Of a DNA stretch of 64,000 nucleotides, positions 8,193-17,211 are shown piece after piece (position 1 is the first letter of the stretch; every line of letters starts with the position of its first letter). A model generated the notes under the pieces. That model was not told where the DNA came from, did no database searches, and was given only the letters and a program-made list of their open reading frames with translations. The stretch comes from JAFCUW01 sp049898325 (GTDB lineage Bacteria; Pseudomonadota; Gammaproteobacteria; Burkholderiales; Burkholderiaceae_D), in contig NZ_JAFCXL010000004.1 in NCBI RefSeq assembly GCF_049898325.1, positions 1 to 64,000 of the forward strand, in the 5' to 3' direction. Position numbers and translations under genes: made by a program.

Positions 8193-11100
8193 TTGCGCCT
8201 TTCTTCCATCAAGCTGTCCGGATTCAAATCGTTCGTCGATCCCACCAACTTCCAGGTACCGGGTCAGCTCGTTGGCGTGGTCGGGCCGAACGGCTGCGGC
8301 AAGTCGAACATCATCGACGCGGTGCGCTGGGTGCTGGGCGAGTCGAAAGCGTCGGAGTTACGGGGCGAATCGATGCAGGACGTCATCTTCAACGGCTCCA
8401 CCCACCGCAAGCCGGCCGGCCGCGCCTCGGTCGAACTGGTGTTCGACAACCAGGCCGGCAAGGCGGCCGGCCAGTGGGGCGTGTACGCCGAGATCGCCGT
8501 CAAGCGCACGCTCACGCGCGACGGCACCTCGACCTACTATATCAATGGCCAGCCGGTGCGCCGGCGCGACATCCAGGATATTTTCCTCGGCACGGGGCTG
8601 GGGCCGCGCGCCTACGCCATCATCGGCCAGGGCATGATTTCACGCATCATCGAGTCGCGCCCGGAAGAGCTGCGCGTGTTCCTGGAAGAGGCGGCCGGCG
8701 TGTCGAAGTACAAGGAGCGCCGCCGCGAGACGGAAAACCGGCTGGGCGACACGCGCGAAAACCTGCTGCGGGTGGAAGACATCCTGCGCGAACTGAACGC
8801 CAACCTGGAAAAGCTCGAAGCGCAGGCGGTGGTGGCGACGCGCTTCCAGAATCTGCAGGCCGAGCAGGAAGAAAAGCAGAAGCTGCTGTGGCTGCTGCGC
8901 AAGAACGAGGCGCAGGCCGAGCAGCAGCGCCAGTTCCGCGAGATGGAAGCGGCGCAGACGGCGCTGGAAGGGCAGACGGCCGGCTTGCGCCACGTCGAGC
9001 TCGAGCTTGAACACATGCGCCAGGCCCATTTTGCCGTGGGCGACCGCCTGCACCAGGCCCAGGGCCACCTGTACCAGACCAATACCGAGATCGGCGCACT
9101 GGAGGCGCAGATCAAGTTTGTGCTCGAGTCGCGCGCGCGCCTGCAGCAGCAACTGGCGGCGCTGGACGCCCAGCGCAGGCAGTGGCAGGCCCAGGCCCAG
9201 GATGCCGGCGCCCAGCTGGAAGAAGCCGATTACCTGGTCGAGGAGCTCGGCGCCCGCGTCGAGCAATCGCAGATCGCCGCCGAAGAACAGGGCGAGGCCT
9301 TGCCGGCGCTCGACGCCGCCTGGCGCGCCGCCCAGCAGGCCAGCCTCGATTCGCGCACGGCCATCCTGCAGGCGCAGCAGAAAATCGAACTGTCGGCCAG
9401 CGGTCAGCGCCATGCCGCGCAGATCATCAACGGGCTGGTCAGCCGCCGCGAGCGGCTGCAACAGGAAAAAAACGCCCTCCACCTGCCCGATTCGTCTCAG
9501 CTGCAGAACCTGCGCCTGCAACTGGAAGAAAAGCAGCAGCAGCTCGAAGAGCAGGCCATGCTGCTCGAGCAGGCGCTCGAGCAGCAAGGCGCGGCGGAAG
9601 CCGAACGGGTGGCCGCGCAGGCGCAGGTCAACCAGGAATCGGCCGCCAACGCCCAGCTCGAAGCGCGCCTGAACGCCATGCGCCAGATGCAGGAGCGGGT
9701 GCAAACCGAGGGCAAGGTGCAGCCGTGGCTGAAAAAGCACGAGCTCGAAGCGCTGCCCCGGCTGTGGCAAAAGCTGCAGGTGCAGGACGGCTGGGAGACG
9801 GCGCTCGAAGCGGTGCTGCGCGAGCGCACGGGGGCGCTGGAAGTGTCGAACCTGGACTGGGCGCGCGCCTTCTTTGCCGACGCCCCGCCGGCCAGGCTGG
9901 CGCTGTACGCGCCGGCGCTGCCGCGCGCCCAGCCGGCAGAGCAAACGCCGACGCCCGGCCTGTCGCCGTTTTATGCAATCCTTCGCATCAATGACACCCA
10001 CTTGCGGGGCGTGCTGCAAGACTGGCTGCACGGCGTGTTCATCGCCGACGATGCCGCCGCCGCCCTGGCCGGGCGCGCCGCCTTGCCGCCCGGCGGCGTG
10101 TTCGTCACCCGCCAGGGCCACCTGATCAGCAGTGCCAGCGTGCGCTTTTATGCCGCCGACGCCGAGCACGACGGCATGCTGGCGCGCCAGCAGGAGATCG
10201 ACAACACGGGCCGCCAGTTGCGTGCCCAGACCATGCTGGCCGACCAGGCGCGCTCGCGCCAGGTGGCGGCCGACGCCCGCGCCAGCGAGCTGGGACGGCG
10301 CCTGCAGGATGCCCGCCAGCGCATCGGCACCCTGACACAGTCGGTGCACGCGCTCCAGCTCGAGGTGGTGCGCCAGTCCGAGGTGGAGGCCCGCTTCAAC
10401 CAGCGCAGCACGCAGATCGGCGCCGACCTGGCCGAAATCGGCGCCCAGGAACAAGAGCAGCAGATGCTGCGGCTGGAAGCGGAAGCGGCATTCGAGGAGC
10501 TCGACCTGGCGCTGGCCGAGCTGCAGGGCGCCCACGAGGAGCGCCAAAGCGCCTTCCTCGACCAGGAACAGGCGCTGGCGCGCGCGCGCGAGCGCCTGCG
10601 CGAACTGGAACGGGCGGCGCAGGAAGCGCAGTTCGCCGAAAAATCGCAGAAGAACAAGATCGACGAGTTGCGCCGCACCCTGGCAACTGCCAGCGCACAG
10701 GCGGACCAGGTGAGCGACGCGCTGGCGCACGGCCAGCAGGAGCTCGAAGCGCTCGAGTCGGGCGCCGCCGCCGACGGCTTGCAGGCGCTGCTCGAGCGCC
10801 GCAGCGAGCAGGAGGTGGCGCTGGCCAACGCCCGCCATGAACTCGACCAGATCACCCTGCAACTGCGCCAGGCCGAGGAGGCGCGCATGACGGCCGAACG
10901 GGGCCTGCAGCCGCAGCGCGAGAAGATCTCGGAAATGCAGCTGAAGGAACAGGCGGCGCGCCTGAACCAGGAACAGTTCACCGAAGCCTTGCAGGCGGTG
11001 GCGGCCGACGAGGCCGATCTGGCGCGCAAGCTTGAGCCGGAGATGCGCCCGTCGCTGCTGCAAGGGGACGTCACGCGGCTGGGCACTGCCATCGCCGCGC

Positions 11101-11726
11101 TGGGGGCGGTCAACCTGGCCGCGCTCGACGAGCTGGCGCAGGCGTCCGAGCGCAAGCATTTTCTGGACGCGCAAAATGCCGACCTGACCGAGGCCATCGA
11201 CACGCTCGAAGACGCCATCGCCCGCATCGACAAGGAAACGCGCGAGCTGCTGCAGGCGACCTTCGACCAGGTCAACCTGCATTTTTCCGAGCTGTTCCCG
11301 ATCCTGTTCGGCGGCGGCAATGCCCGGCTGGTGATGACGGGCGATGAAATCCTCGACGCCGGCGTGCAGGTGATGGCCCAGCCGCCGGGCAAGAAGAACG
11401 CCACCATCCACCTGCTGTCGGGCGGCGAGAAGGCCTTGACCGCCACCGCGCTGGTGTTTTCCATGTTCCGCCTGAATCCGGCGCCGTTCTGCCTGCTCGA
11501 CGAGGTCGACGCGCCCCTCGACGACGCCAACACGGAGCGCTTTTGCCGGATGGTCAAGCGGATGTCGGAACACACCCAGTTCCTGTTCATTTCGCATAAC
11601 AAGATCGCCATGGAGATGGCCAACCAGCTCATCGGCGTGACCATGCAGGAGCAGGGCGTCTCGCGCATCGTGGCGGTCGACATGGAAGTGGCGGCCGGCT
11701 TTGCCGAGCCGGCGCATGCGGCCTGA
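8193..11726 (+). CDS. smc: Chromosome segregation protein SMC
   Basis: 1177 residues with a TTG start about 10 nt after GGAG; the resulting N-terminus MRLSSIKLSGFKSF is the usual one for the family, so the rare start is convincing. The Walker A motif GPNGCGKSN is at residues 31-39, followed by long coiled coils rich in Gln/Glu/Ala. A hinge region lies near residues 500-650, a second coiled coil follows, then the ABC signature LLSGGEKALTATAL near 1075 and Walker B with D-loop FCLLDEVDAPLDD near 1100. It is the ATPase core of condensin, organising and segregating the nucleoid with ScpA/ScpB, which are not in the window. It is followed by zipA and ligA, as in other Burkholderiales. Confidence 0.97.
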   Translation: MRLSSIKLSGFKSFVDPTNFQVPGQLVGVVGPNGCGKSNIIDAVRWVLGESKASELRGESMQDVIFNGSTHRKPAGRASVELVFDNQAGKAAGQWGVYAEIAVKRTLTRDGTSTYYINGQPVRRRDIQDIFLGTGLGPRAYAIIGQGMISRIIESRPEELRVFLEEAAGVSKYKERRRETENRLGDTRENLLRVEDILRELNANLEKLEAQAVVATRFQNLQAEQEEKQKLLWLLRKNEAQAEQQRQFREMEAAQTALEGQTAGLRHVELELEHMRQAHFAVGDRLHQAQGHLYQTNTEIGALEAQIKFVLESRARLQQQLAALDAQRRQWQAQAQDAGAQLEEADYLVEELGARVEQSQIAAEEQGEALPALDAAWRAAQQASLDSRTAILQAQQKIELSASGQRHAAQIINGLVSRRERLQQEKNALHLPDSSQLQNLRLQLEEKQQQLEEQAMLLEQALEQQGAAEAERVAAQAQVNQESAANAQLEARLNAMRQMQERVQTEGKVQPWLKKHELEALPRLWQKLQVQDGWETALEAVLRERTGALEVSNLDWARAFFADAPPARLALYAPALPRAQPAEQTPTPGLSPFYAILRINDTHLRGVLQDWLHGVFIADDAAAALAGRAALPPGGVFVTRQGHLISSASVRFYAADAEHDGMLARQQEIDNTGRQLRAQTMLADQARSRQVAADARASELGRRLQDARQRIGTLTQSVHALQLEVVRQSEVEARFNQRSTQIGADLAEIGAQEQEQQMLRLEAEAAFEELDLALAELQGAHEERQSAFLDQEQALARARERLRELERAAQEAQFAEKSQKNKIDELRRTLATASAQADQVSDALAHGQQELEALESGAAADGLQALLERRSEQEVALANARHELDQITLQLRQAEEARMTAERGLQPQREKISEMQLKEQAARLNQEQFTEALQAVAADEADLARKLEPEMRPSLLQGDVTRLGTAIAALGAVNLAALDELAQASERKHFLDAQNADLTEAIDTLEDAIARIDKETRELLQATFDQVNLHFSELFPILFGGGNARLVMTGDEILDAGVQVMAQPPGKKNATIHLLSGGEKALTATALVFSMFRLNPAPFCLLDEVDAPLDDANTERFCRMVKRMSEHTQFLFISHNKIAMEMANQLIGVTMQEQGVSRIVAVDMEVAAGFAEPAHAA

Positions 11727-11930
11727 GCGTTTCAGGCGGCGGCGGACAGATTTTAGTCGGCCCGCATGGCGTACGCACACTGATATTGGTATCATGATGG
11801 CGATTTTGCCCGGCCTGGCCGGCGCCTTGCGGCGTGATGGACGCGTGCCGCGGCCGCCGCGTGTTACCCTCGGGCATATAAACGCAGCACCGACGAACCG
11901 ATAACAGAATAAACAAAAAGGAGCTCGCCC

Positions 11931-12002
11931 ATGCCGGGATATTTCAAGCTTGCCGCGCCCGATGCGCGCAAGGCGATCACGACCGAGGCGTACGCAGGAT
12001 GA
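11931..12002 (+). CDS. 23-residue mini-ORF translationally coupled to zipA
   Basis: ATG at 11931 sits behind the strongest Shine-Dalgarno of the region, AAAAAGGAGCTCGCCC. It encodes a 23-residue basic-to-neutral peptide beginning MPGYFKLAAPDARKA and ends with TGA at 12000-12002, sharing ATGA with the zipA start codon. zipA itself has only a short AGG box, so ribosomes arriving through this ORF may be its main supply. No family was recognised. It could be a regulatory leader, a genuine microprotein or the relic of an earlier zipA start region. Confidence 0.5.
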   Translation: MPGYFKLAAPDARKAITTEAYAG

Positions 12003-13147
12003 CCGAACTTCAAATGAGCCTCATTGGCGGCGCCGTGGTATTTGTCGGCGCGGTTTTCGCCTACAACAAGTGGCAGGAGCACAAGGCGCGTAAAAGCGTC
12101 GAACGGGCCTTCGGCGCCGAGCACGACGACGTGTTGATGGGCGCCGGCGGCCACGCCGACGAGGCCGCTCCCGTGGCCGCGCCCGTCGCCGCCGCCCCCG
12201 CGCGCAACAGCGTGCGTGCCGAGCCGACCCTCGACGGCGGCGCCGCCGTGCGCGCCGAGCCGGCCCTGCATCCGTACGGAGGCGCCGCCGGCGCCCCCGA
12301 TCCCGGTCCACCGACCGTGCGCGCCGACGAGCAGGCCGCCCGCGACGACGGCGCCACCAGCCTGGTCGACCCGCTGATCGACTGCCTGATCCCGCTGGCA
12401 CTGGAAGCGGCCCTGCGCGGCGACAAGCTGCTGCCCGTGCTGCACACCCTGCGCCACGTGGGCAACAAGCCGATCCACTACATCGGCCTGGCCGTCAGCG
12501 GCGAGTGGGAAGCGGTCGTCCATGGCGGCGTCTACACCACCTTGCAGGCCGGCGTGCAGATGGCCAGCCGCACCACCGCCCTCAATGAACTCGAATACTC
12601 GGAACTGGTGACGCGCCTGCGCGCGCTGGCCGACGAGATCGGCGCCGAGCCGGAAATTCCCGACATGATCGAAGTGATGGGCGACGCCCGCACCTTGCAC
12701 AAATTCGTCGCCGGCCACGATGCCCAGCTGGGCGTGAACCTGATGTCGAATGGCGCCCCCTGGTCGATCGCCACCCTCATCGGCGCGCTGGAAAAACAGG
12801 GCTTCGATGTGCGTCCGGACGGCCGTTTCGCCATGCCCGACGGCGACGGCGGCGTGCTGTTCACCCTCAGCACCAACGTCACCCTGGGCGCCGACACCAC
12901 CTCGCACCTGACCTTGCTGCTCGACGTGCCCGTGGTCGCCCCCGAGCGCGACGGCTTCGGCGCCATGGTCGGCTGCGCGCGCGCGATGGTCGGCCGGCTC
13001 GACGCCAGCATCGTCGACGACAGCGGCCAGCCCCTGCTGGACGCCACCCTGGCCGAGATCAACGGCCAGGTGCTCGAGTTCTACGAAGAGATGGCGGCCG
13101 CGGACATTCCGGCCGGCTCGACCCGCGCGTTGCGCCTGTTCAGCTAA
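11999..13147 (+). CDS. zipA: Cell division protein ZipA-like
   Basis: 382 residues. A single N-terminal membrane helix (SLIGGAVVFVGAVFAYN, residues 6-22) is followed by a charged cytoplasmic stretch, an Ala/Pro-rich linker (about 45-115) and a C-terminal globular domain. Segments such as LYPVLHTLRHVGNKPIHYIGL-like residues 140-165 and LTLLLDVPVVAPERDGF match the ZipA FtsZ-binding fold. It would tether FtsZ to the membrane at the septum. It lies between smc and ligA, the usual place in Betaproteobacteria. The start at 11999 overlaps the mini-ORF stop; an in-frame ATG at 12014 is possible. Sequence divergence from enterobacterial ZipA is high, so the call rests on topology, C-terminal pattern and context. 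Confidence 0.82.
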   Translation: MTELQMSLIGGAVVFVGAVFAYNKWQEHKARKSVERAFGAEHDDVLMGAGGHADEAAPVAAPVAAAPARNSVRAEPTLDGGAAVRAEPALHPYGGAAGAPDPGPPTVRADEQAARDDGATSLVDPLIDCLIPLALEAALRGDKLLPVLHTLRHVGNKPIHYIGLAVSGEWEAVVHGGVYTTLQAGVQMASRTTALNELEYSELVTRLRALADEIGAEPEIPDMIEVMGDARTLHKFVAGHDAQLGVNLMSNGAPWSIATLIGALEKQGFDVRPDGRFAMPDGDGGVLFTLSTNVTLGADTTSHLTLLLDVPVVAPERDGFGAMVGCARAMVGRLDASIVDDSGQPLLDATLAEINGQVLEFYEEMAAADIPAGSTRALRLFS

Positions 13148-13156
13148 GGGGGCCGC

Positions 13157-15223
13157 GTGAGCGTTACCCCTGATGCATCGTCAGCCGCGGCCGATCTGGC
13201 GCGCATCGTCGCGCTGACGGCCGAACTGAATCGACACAGCTACAATTACCACGTCAAGGATGCTCCCACCATCCCTGACGCCGAGTACGACCGCCTGTTC
13301 GCCGAACTGCAGGCACTCGAAGCGGCCCATCCGGCGGCCGTCGCCAGCGATTCGCCCACCTTGCGCGTGGGCGGCGCGCCGATCCCCGAGTTCAGGCAGG
13401 TCACCCACACGGTGCCGATGCTCTCGCTCAATAACGCCTTCAGCAGCGAGGACGTCGACAACTTCGACCGGCGCGTGCGCGAGGGCCTGGGCGTGGACGA
13501 GGTGAGCTACACGGCCGAACTCAAATACGACGGCCTGGCCATCAGCCTGCGCTACGAAAACGGCCTGTTCGTGCAGGCCGCCACGCGCGGCGACGGCAGC
13601 ACGGGCGAGGACGTCACCGTCAATATCCGCACGGTGCGCAACATCCCGCTGCGCCTGCACGGCCAGGCGCACCAGCTTCCCGCCGTGCTGGAAGTGCGTG
13701 GCGAAGTGCTCATGCTCAAGGCCGAATTTGCCGCCCTCAACGCGCGCCAGCGCGAGGCGGGCCTGCGCGAGTTCGTCAACCCCCGCAACGCCGCCGCCGG
13801 CAGCCTGCGCCAGCTCGACTCGCGCATCACCGCCAGCCGCAAGCTGCGCTTTTACAGCTACGGCATTGGCGCGCTCGAAGGCATGCCCATGCCGGACGCC
13901 CATTCGGCCTTGCTGGACTGGTTTGAAACGCTGGGCTTGCCCGTGTCGGATGAGCGTGCGCGCGTGGCCGGCGCGGCCGGCCTGCTCGACTACTTCCTCA
14001 AAGTGGGCCAGCGTCGTTCCCGCCTGCCTTACGAGATCGATGGCCTGGTGTACAAGGTCGACCGGCTGGAAGACCAGCGCGCGCTCGGCTTCGTCGCGCG
14101 CGCGCCGCGCTTTGCGATGGCCCATAAATTCCCCGCCGAGGAAGCGTTGACGCAAGTGCGCGACATCGGCGTGCAGGTGGGCCGCACGGGCGCGATCACC
14201 CCGGTGGCGCGGCTCGCGCCCGTGTTCGTCGGCGGCGTGACGGTGGAAAACGCCACCTTGCACAACGAGGGCGAAGTGCGCCGCAAGGACATCCGCATCG
14301 GCGACACCGTCATCGTGCGGCGCGCCGGCGACGTCATCCCCGAGGTGGTCAGCTTCGTGCCCGAGCGTCGCCCCGCCGATGCGCGCGAATTCGTCATGCC
14401 CACGCTGTGCCCCGTGTGTGGCTCGGCCATCGTCCGCCTGGAAGACGAGGCGATCGCGCGCTGTTCGGGCGGCTGGACCCATTGCGGCGCCCAGAAGAAG
14501 GGTGGCCTGATGCATTTCGTGTCGCGCCGCGCCATCGACGTCGAGGGCCTGGGCGACCAGCTCATCGAGCAACTGGTCGACAAGGGCCTGATCGACACCG
14601 CCGCCGACCTCTACGCGCTCGACCAGCACAAGCTGGCGGGGCTGGACCGGATGGCCGCCAGGTCGGCCCAGAACGTCATCGACGCGCTGGAAAAATCCAA
14701 GGACACCACGCTGGCCCGCTTCATCTACGCGCTGGGCATCCGCAACGTGGGCGAGTCGACCGCCAAGGCGCTGGCCCAGCACTTCGGCAACCTAGACGCC
14801 CTGCTGCATGCGGCCGCCTTCGCGGGTGGTCTGCAACTGCTGGAAGTGGACGACGTCGGCCCCGTGGTGGCGCGCTCGATCACCGAGTTTCTCACCGATC
14901 CGGTCAACCTGGCGCTGGTCGGGCGCCTGCGCACCGCGCTGCGCTGGGCCGAAGGCGAGCATGTCATGACGCGCCCGGCCGGCGCGCTGGCCGGCAAGAC
15001 GCTGGTCCTCACGGGCACCTTGCCAACGCTCAGCCGCGATGCCGCGGCGGCGCTGATCGAGGCGGCCGGCGGCAAGGTGTCGGGCTCCGTGTCGAAAAAA
15101 ACCGCCTGGGTGGTGGCCGGCGCCGAAGCGGGCAGCAAGCTGGCCAAGGCCGAAACGCTGGGCCTGGCCATCCTCGACGAAGCCGGCCTGCTGGCCCTGC
15201 TGGGGGCGGACCAGCACCGATGA
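13157..15223 (+). CDS. ligA: NAD+-dependent DNA ligase LigA
   Basis: 688 residues, normal for the family. The GTG start follows AAGGGGG, 9 nt after the zipA stop. The domain order is intact: the Ia domain with HSYNYHVKDAPTIPDAEYD, the adenylation domain with the AMP-accepting lysine K123 in AELKYDG, the OB fold, the zinc finger with cysteines in CPVCGSAIV and CSGGWTHCG, helix-hairpin-helix repeats and a C-terminal BRCT domain (LAGKTLVLTGTLPTLSR). It seals nicks during replication and repair. It is probably co-transcribed with zipA. Confidence 0.98.
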   Translation: MSVTPDASSAAADLARIVALTAELNRHSYNYHVKDAPTIPDAEYDRLFAELQALEAAHPAAVASDSPTLRVGGAPIPEFRQVTHTVPMLSLNNAFSSEDVDNFDRRVREGLGVDEVSYTAELKYDGLAISLRYENGLFVQAATRGDGSTGEDVTVNIRTVRNIPLRLHGQAHQLPAVLEVRGEVLMLKAEFAALNARQREAGLREFVNPRNAAAGSLRQLDSRITASRKLRFYSYGIGALEGMPMPDAHSALLDWFETLGLPVSDERARVAGAAGLLDYFLKVGQRRSRLPYEIDGLVYKVDRLEDQRALGFVARAPRFAMAHKFPAEEALTQVRDIGVQVGRTGAITPVARLAPVFVGGVTVENATLHNEGEVRRKDIRIGDTVIVRRAGDVIPEVVSFVPERRPADAREFVMPTLCPVCGSAIVRLEDEAIARCSGGWTHCGAQKKGGLMHFVSRRAIDVEGLGDQLIEQLVDKGLIDTAADLYALDQHKLAGLDRMAARSAQNVIDALEKSKDTTLARFIYALGIRNVGESTAKALAQHFGNLDALLHAAAFAGGLQLLEVDDVGPVVARSITEFLTDPVNLALVGRLRTALRWAEGEHVMTRPAGALAGKTLVLTGTLPTLSRDAAAALIEAAGGKVSGSVSKKTAWVVAGAEAGSKLAKAETLGLAILDEAGLLALLGADQHR

Positions 15224-15283
15224 GCGCGACAGGGCTGCGCACGTACCAACCCATTTTCCCATTTTTATATCAGGCGACCTTCA

Positions 15284-16177
15284 ATGAAAAAAATTACCAA
15301 AGCAGTTTTCCCAGTAGCCGGTCTCGGTAGTCGTTTTCTGCCGGCGACCAAGGCCCAGCCCAAGGAGATGCTGCCCGTTGTCGACAAGCCGCTGATCCAG
15401 TACGCGGTCGAAGAGGCGGTCGCCGCCGGCATCACCGAGATGATCTTTATCACCGGGCGCAACAAGCGCGCCATCGAAGACCATTTCGACAAGGCCTACG
15501 AACTCGAAGCCGAGCTCGAAGCGGCCGGTAAGCAGGTTCTGCTCGATTTCGTCCGCAACGTCATCCCGAAACACATCACCTGCATCTACATCCGCCAGTC
15601 GGCCCCGCTGGGCCTGGGCCACGCCGTGCTGTGCGCGCGCCCGGTGGTGGGCAATGAGCCCTTCGCCGTGCTGCTGGCCGACGATTTCATGGACACCGCA
15701 GACGGTCACAGCCCCGTGCTGGCGCAAATGACGGACATCTACAACTACGAAAAATGCTCGCTGCTGGCGGTGCATGATGTGCCGCGCGCGCACACCCGCC
15801 AGTACGGCATCGTCAGCGCCACCGCTTACCGCCCCGACCTCGAACTCGTTTCCGCCATTGTCGAAAAGCCCCAGCCCGAAGTGGCGCCGTCGACCCTGGC
15901 GGTGGTGGGGCGCTACGTGCTCACGCCGAAAATCTTCGAGCACCTCGAACACCTGGGCACCGGCGCCGGCGGCGAAATCCAGCTCACCGACGGCATCGCC
16001 GCCCTGATGAACGACGAGCGCGTGCTGGCCCACCGCTATGCGGGCCAGCGCTACGATTGCGGCTCCAAGCTGGGCTACCTGCAGGCGATGACGGCGATGG
16101 GCCTGAAGCACCCCGAGACGGCGGCCGGCTACCGTGAATTCCTGCAGCAGGTCGCCGGCACCCTGGCCGCGCCATGA
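15284..16177 (+). CDS. galU: UTP-glucose-1-phosphate uridylyltransferase
   Basis: 297 residues. It makes UDP-glucose from UTP and glucose-1-phosphate for cell-envelope polysaccharides. The nucleotide-binding signature AGLGSRFLPATKAQPKEMLP is near the N-terminus, followed by the substrate-loop FITGRNKRAIEDHFD, the metal-binding ADD in LLADDFMD and the IVEKP motif. A 60-bp spacer separates it from ligA, and its TGA overlaps the start of def as ATGA. Confidence 0.96.
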   Translation: MKKITKAVFPVAGLGSRFLPATKAQPKEMLPVVDKPLIQYAVEEAVAAGITEMIFITGRNKRAIEDHFDKAYELEAELEAAGKQVLLDFVRNVIPKHITCIYIRQSAPLGLGHAVLCARPVVGNEPFAVLLADDFMDTADGHSPVLAQMTDIYNYEKCSLLAVHDVPRAHTRQYGIVSATAYRPDLELVSAIVEKPQPEVAPSTLAVVGRYVLTPKIFEHLEHLGTGAGGEIQLTDGIAALMNDERVLAHRYAGQRYDCGSKLGYLQAMTAMGLKHPETAAGYREFLQQVAGTLAAP

Positions 16178-16710
16178 GCGTCCGGGAAATCCTCAAGATG
16201 GGCGACCCTCGCCTGCTGCGCGTGGCCGAACCGGTCACCGAGTTCGATACGCCGGCCATGCGCGCGCTGATCGCGGACATGTTCGACACCATGCACGATG
16301 CGAATGGCGCCGGACTGGCCGCGCCGCAGATCGGCGTCAACCTGCAACTGGTCATTTTTGGCTTCAAGGACAACCAGCGCTATCCGGACGCCCCGCCGGT
16401 GCCGCAGACGGTGCTGATCAACCCGATCCTCACGCCCCTGTCGAACGACACCGACGAAGCGTTCGAAGGCTGCCTGTCGGTGCCGGGCCTGCGCGGGGTC
16501 GTCGAGCGCTACACGCGCCTGCATTATGAAGGCGTCGACCAGTACGGCGCGCCCATCGTGCGCGATGTGGACGGCTTTCATGCGCGCGTGGTGCAGCACG
16601 AGGTCGACCATCTGCATGGCATCCTCTACCCGATGCGGATCACCGACTTTTCGCGCTTCGGCTTTACCAGCGTGATGTTCCCCGATCTCGATCCGGGAGA
16701 GGACGATTGA
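16174..16710 (+). CDS. def: Peptide deformylase
   Basis: 178 residues. It removes the formyl group from nascent N-terminal methionine. All three family motifs are present: GAGLAAPQIG, EGCLSVPG (metal ligand Cys100) and HEVDH (residues 142-146, two His ligands and catalytic Glu). It overlaps galU by ATGA. This copy is not in the usual def-fmt arrangement, so the genome may carry a second deformylase gene (inference). Confidence 0.96.
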   Translation: MSVREILKMGDPRLLRVAEPVTEFDTPAMRALIADMFDTMHDANGAGLAAPQIGVNLQLVIFGFKDNQRYPDAPPVPQTVLINPILTPLSNDTDEAFEGCLSVPGLRGVVERYTRLHYEGVDQYGAPIVRDVDGFHARVVQHEVDHLHGILYPMRITDFSRFGFTSVMFPDLDPGEDD

Positions 16711-17195
16711 AGGCCGCGCCGATCCTGTGCACGCTGCTGGCGCTGGCCGCCGATGGCGCCCGCGCCGAGCCGCTGTTCGTGCGCATCGAGCCGGTACCGG
16801 TGCGCGAAGTGTGGATCGACAGCGGCTTTGCCACTTACCATTTTAATCGCGACAAGGACCTCAACGGCGCCAACGGCGGCCTGGGCATCGAATACCGCTT
16901 TCGCGGCGACCTGGCGGCCACCGCGGGCCGCTTCTACAACAGCGACCGGGCGTATTCGAATTATGTGGGCGCGATCTGGCAGCCGTATGCGATCGGGCCG
17001 GTGCGCCTGGGCGCGGTGATCGGTGCCTTCAATGGCTACCCGAAAACCCGCGACGGCGGCTGGTTTCCCGCCCTGATTCCCGCGGCAAGTTTTGAATACC
17101 GGCGGGTGGGCGTGAATATCGGCTTCGTGCCCAGCTACAAGGACCGCCTGTACGGCGGCATTTCCGTGCAGCTCAAGCTGAAGGTATTCGAGTAA
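16707..17195 (+). CDS. Small secreted protein, outer-membrane beta-barrel-like
   Basis: 162 residues. The TTG start overlaps the def stop (TTGA) and is preceded by GGGAGAGGACGA. A signal peptide (MKAAPILCTLLALAADGARA) is followed by alternating hydrophobic/aromatic strands with no further membrane helix: WIDSGFATYHF, GGLGIEYRF, YVGAIWQPY, FEYRRVGVNIGF and the C-terminal GGISVQLKLKVFE. The pattern suggests a small beta-barrel or beta-sandwich of the PagP/antimicrobial-peptide-resistance type, but no catalytic residues could be assigned. Exact function unknown. Confidence 0.62.
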   Translation: MKAAPILCTLLALAADGARAEPLFVRIEPVPVREVWIDSGFATYHFNRDKDLNGANGGLGIEYRFRGDLAATAGRFYNSDRAYSNYVGAIWQPYAIGPVRLGAVIGAFNGYPKTRDGGWFPALIPAASFEYRRVGVNIGFVPSYKDRLYGGISVQLKLKVFE

Positions 17196-17211
17196 GCGTC
17201 TCGAGGACCCC

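Noticed and set aside
8640..11795. 1051-residue open frame antisense to smc
   Set aside because: The smc motifs are unambiguous; the antisense frame has no ribosome site and mirrors the GC-skewed third positions of smc.
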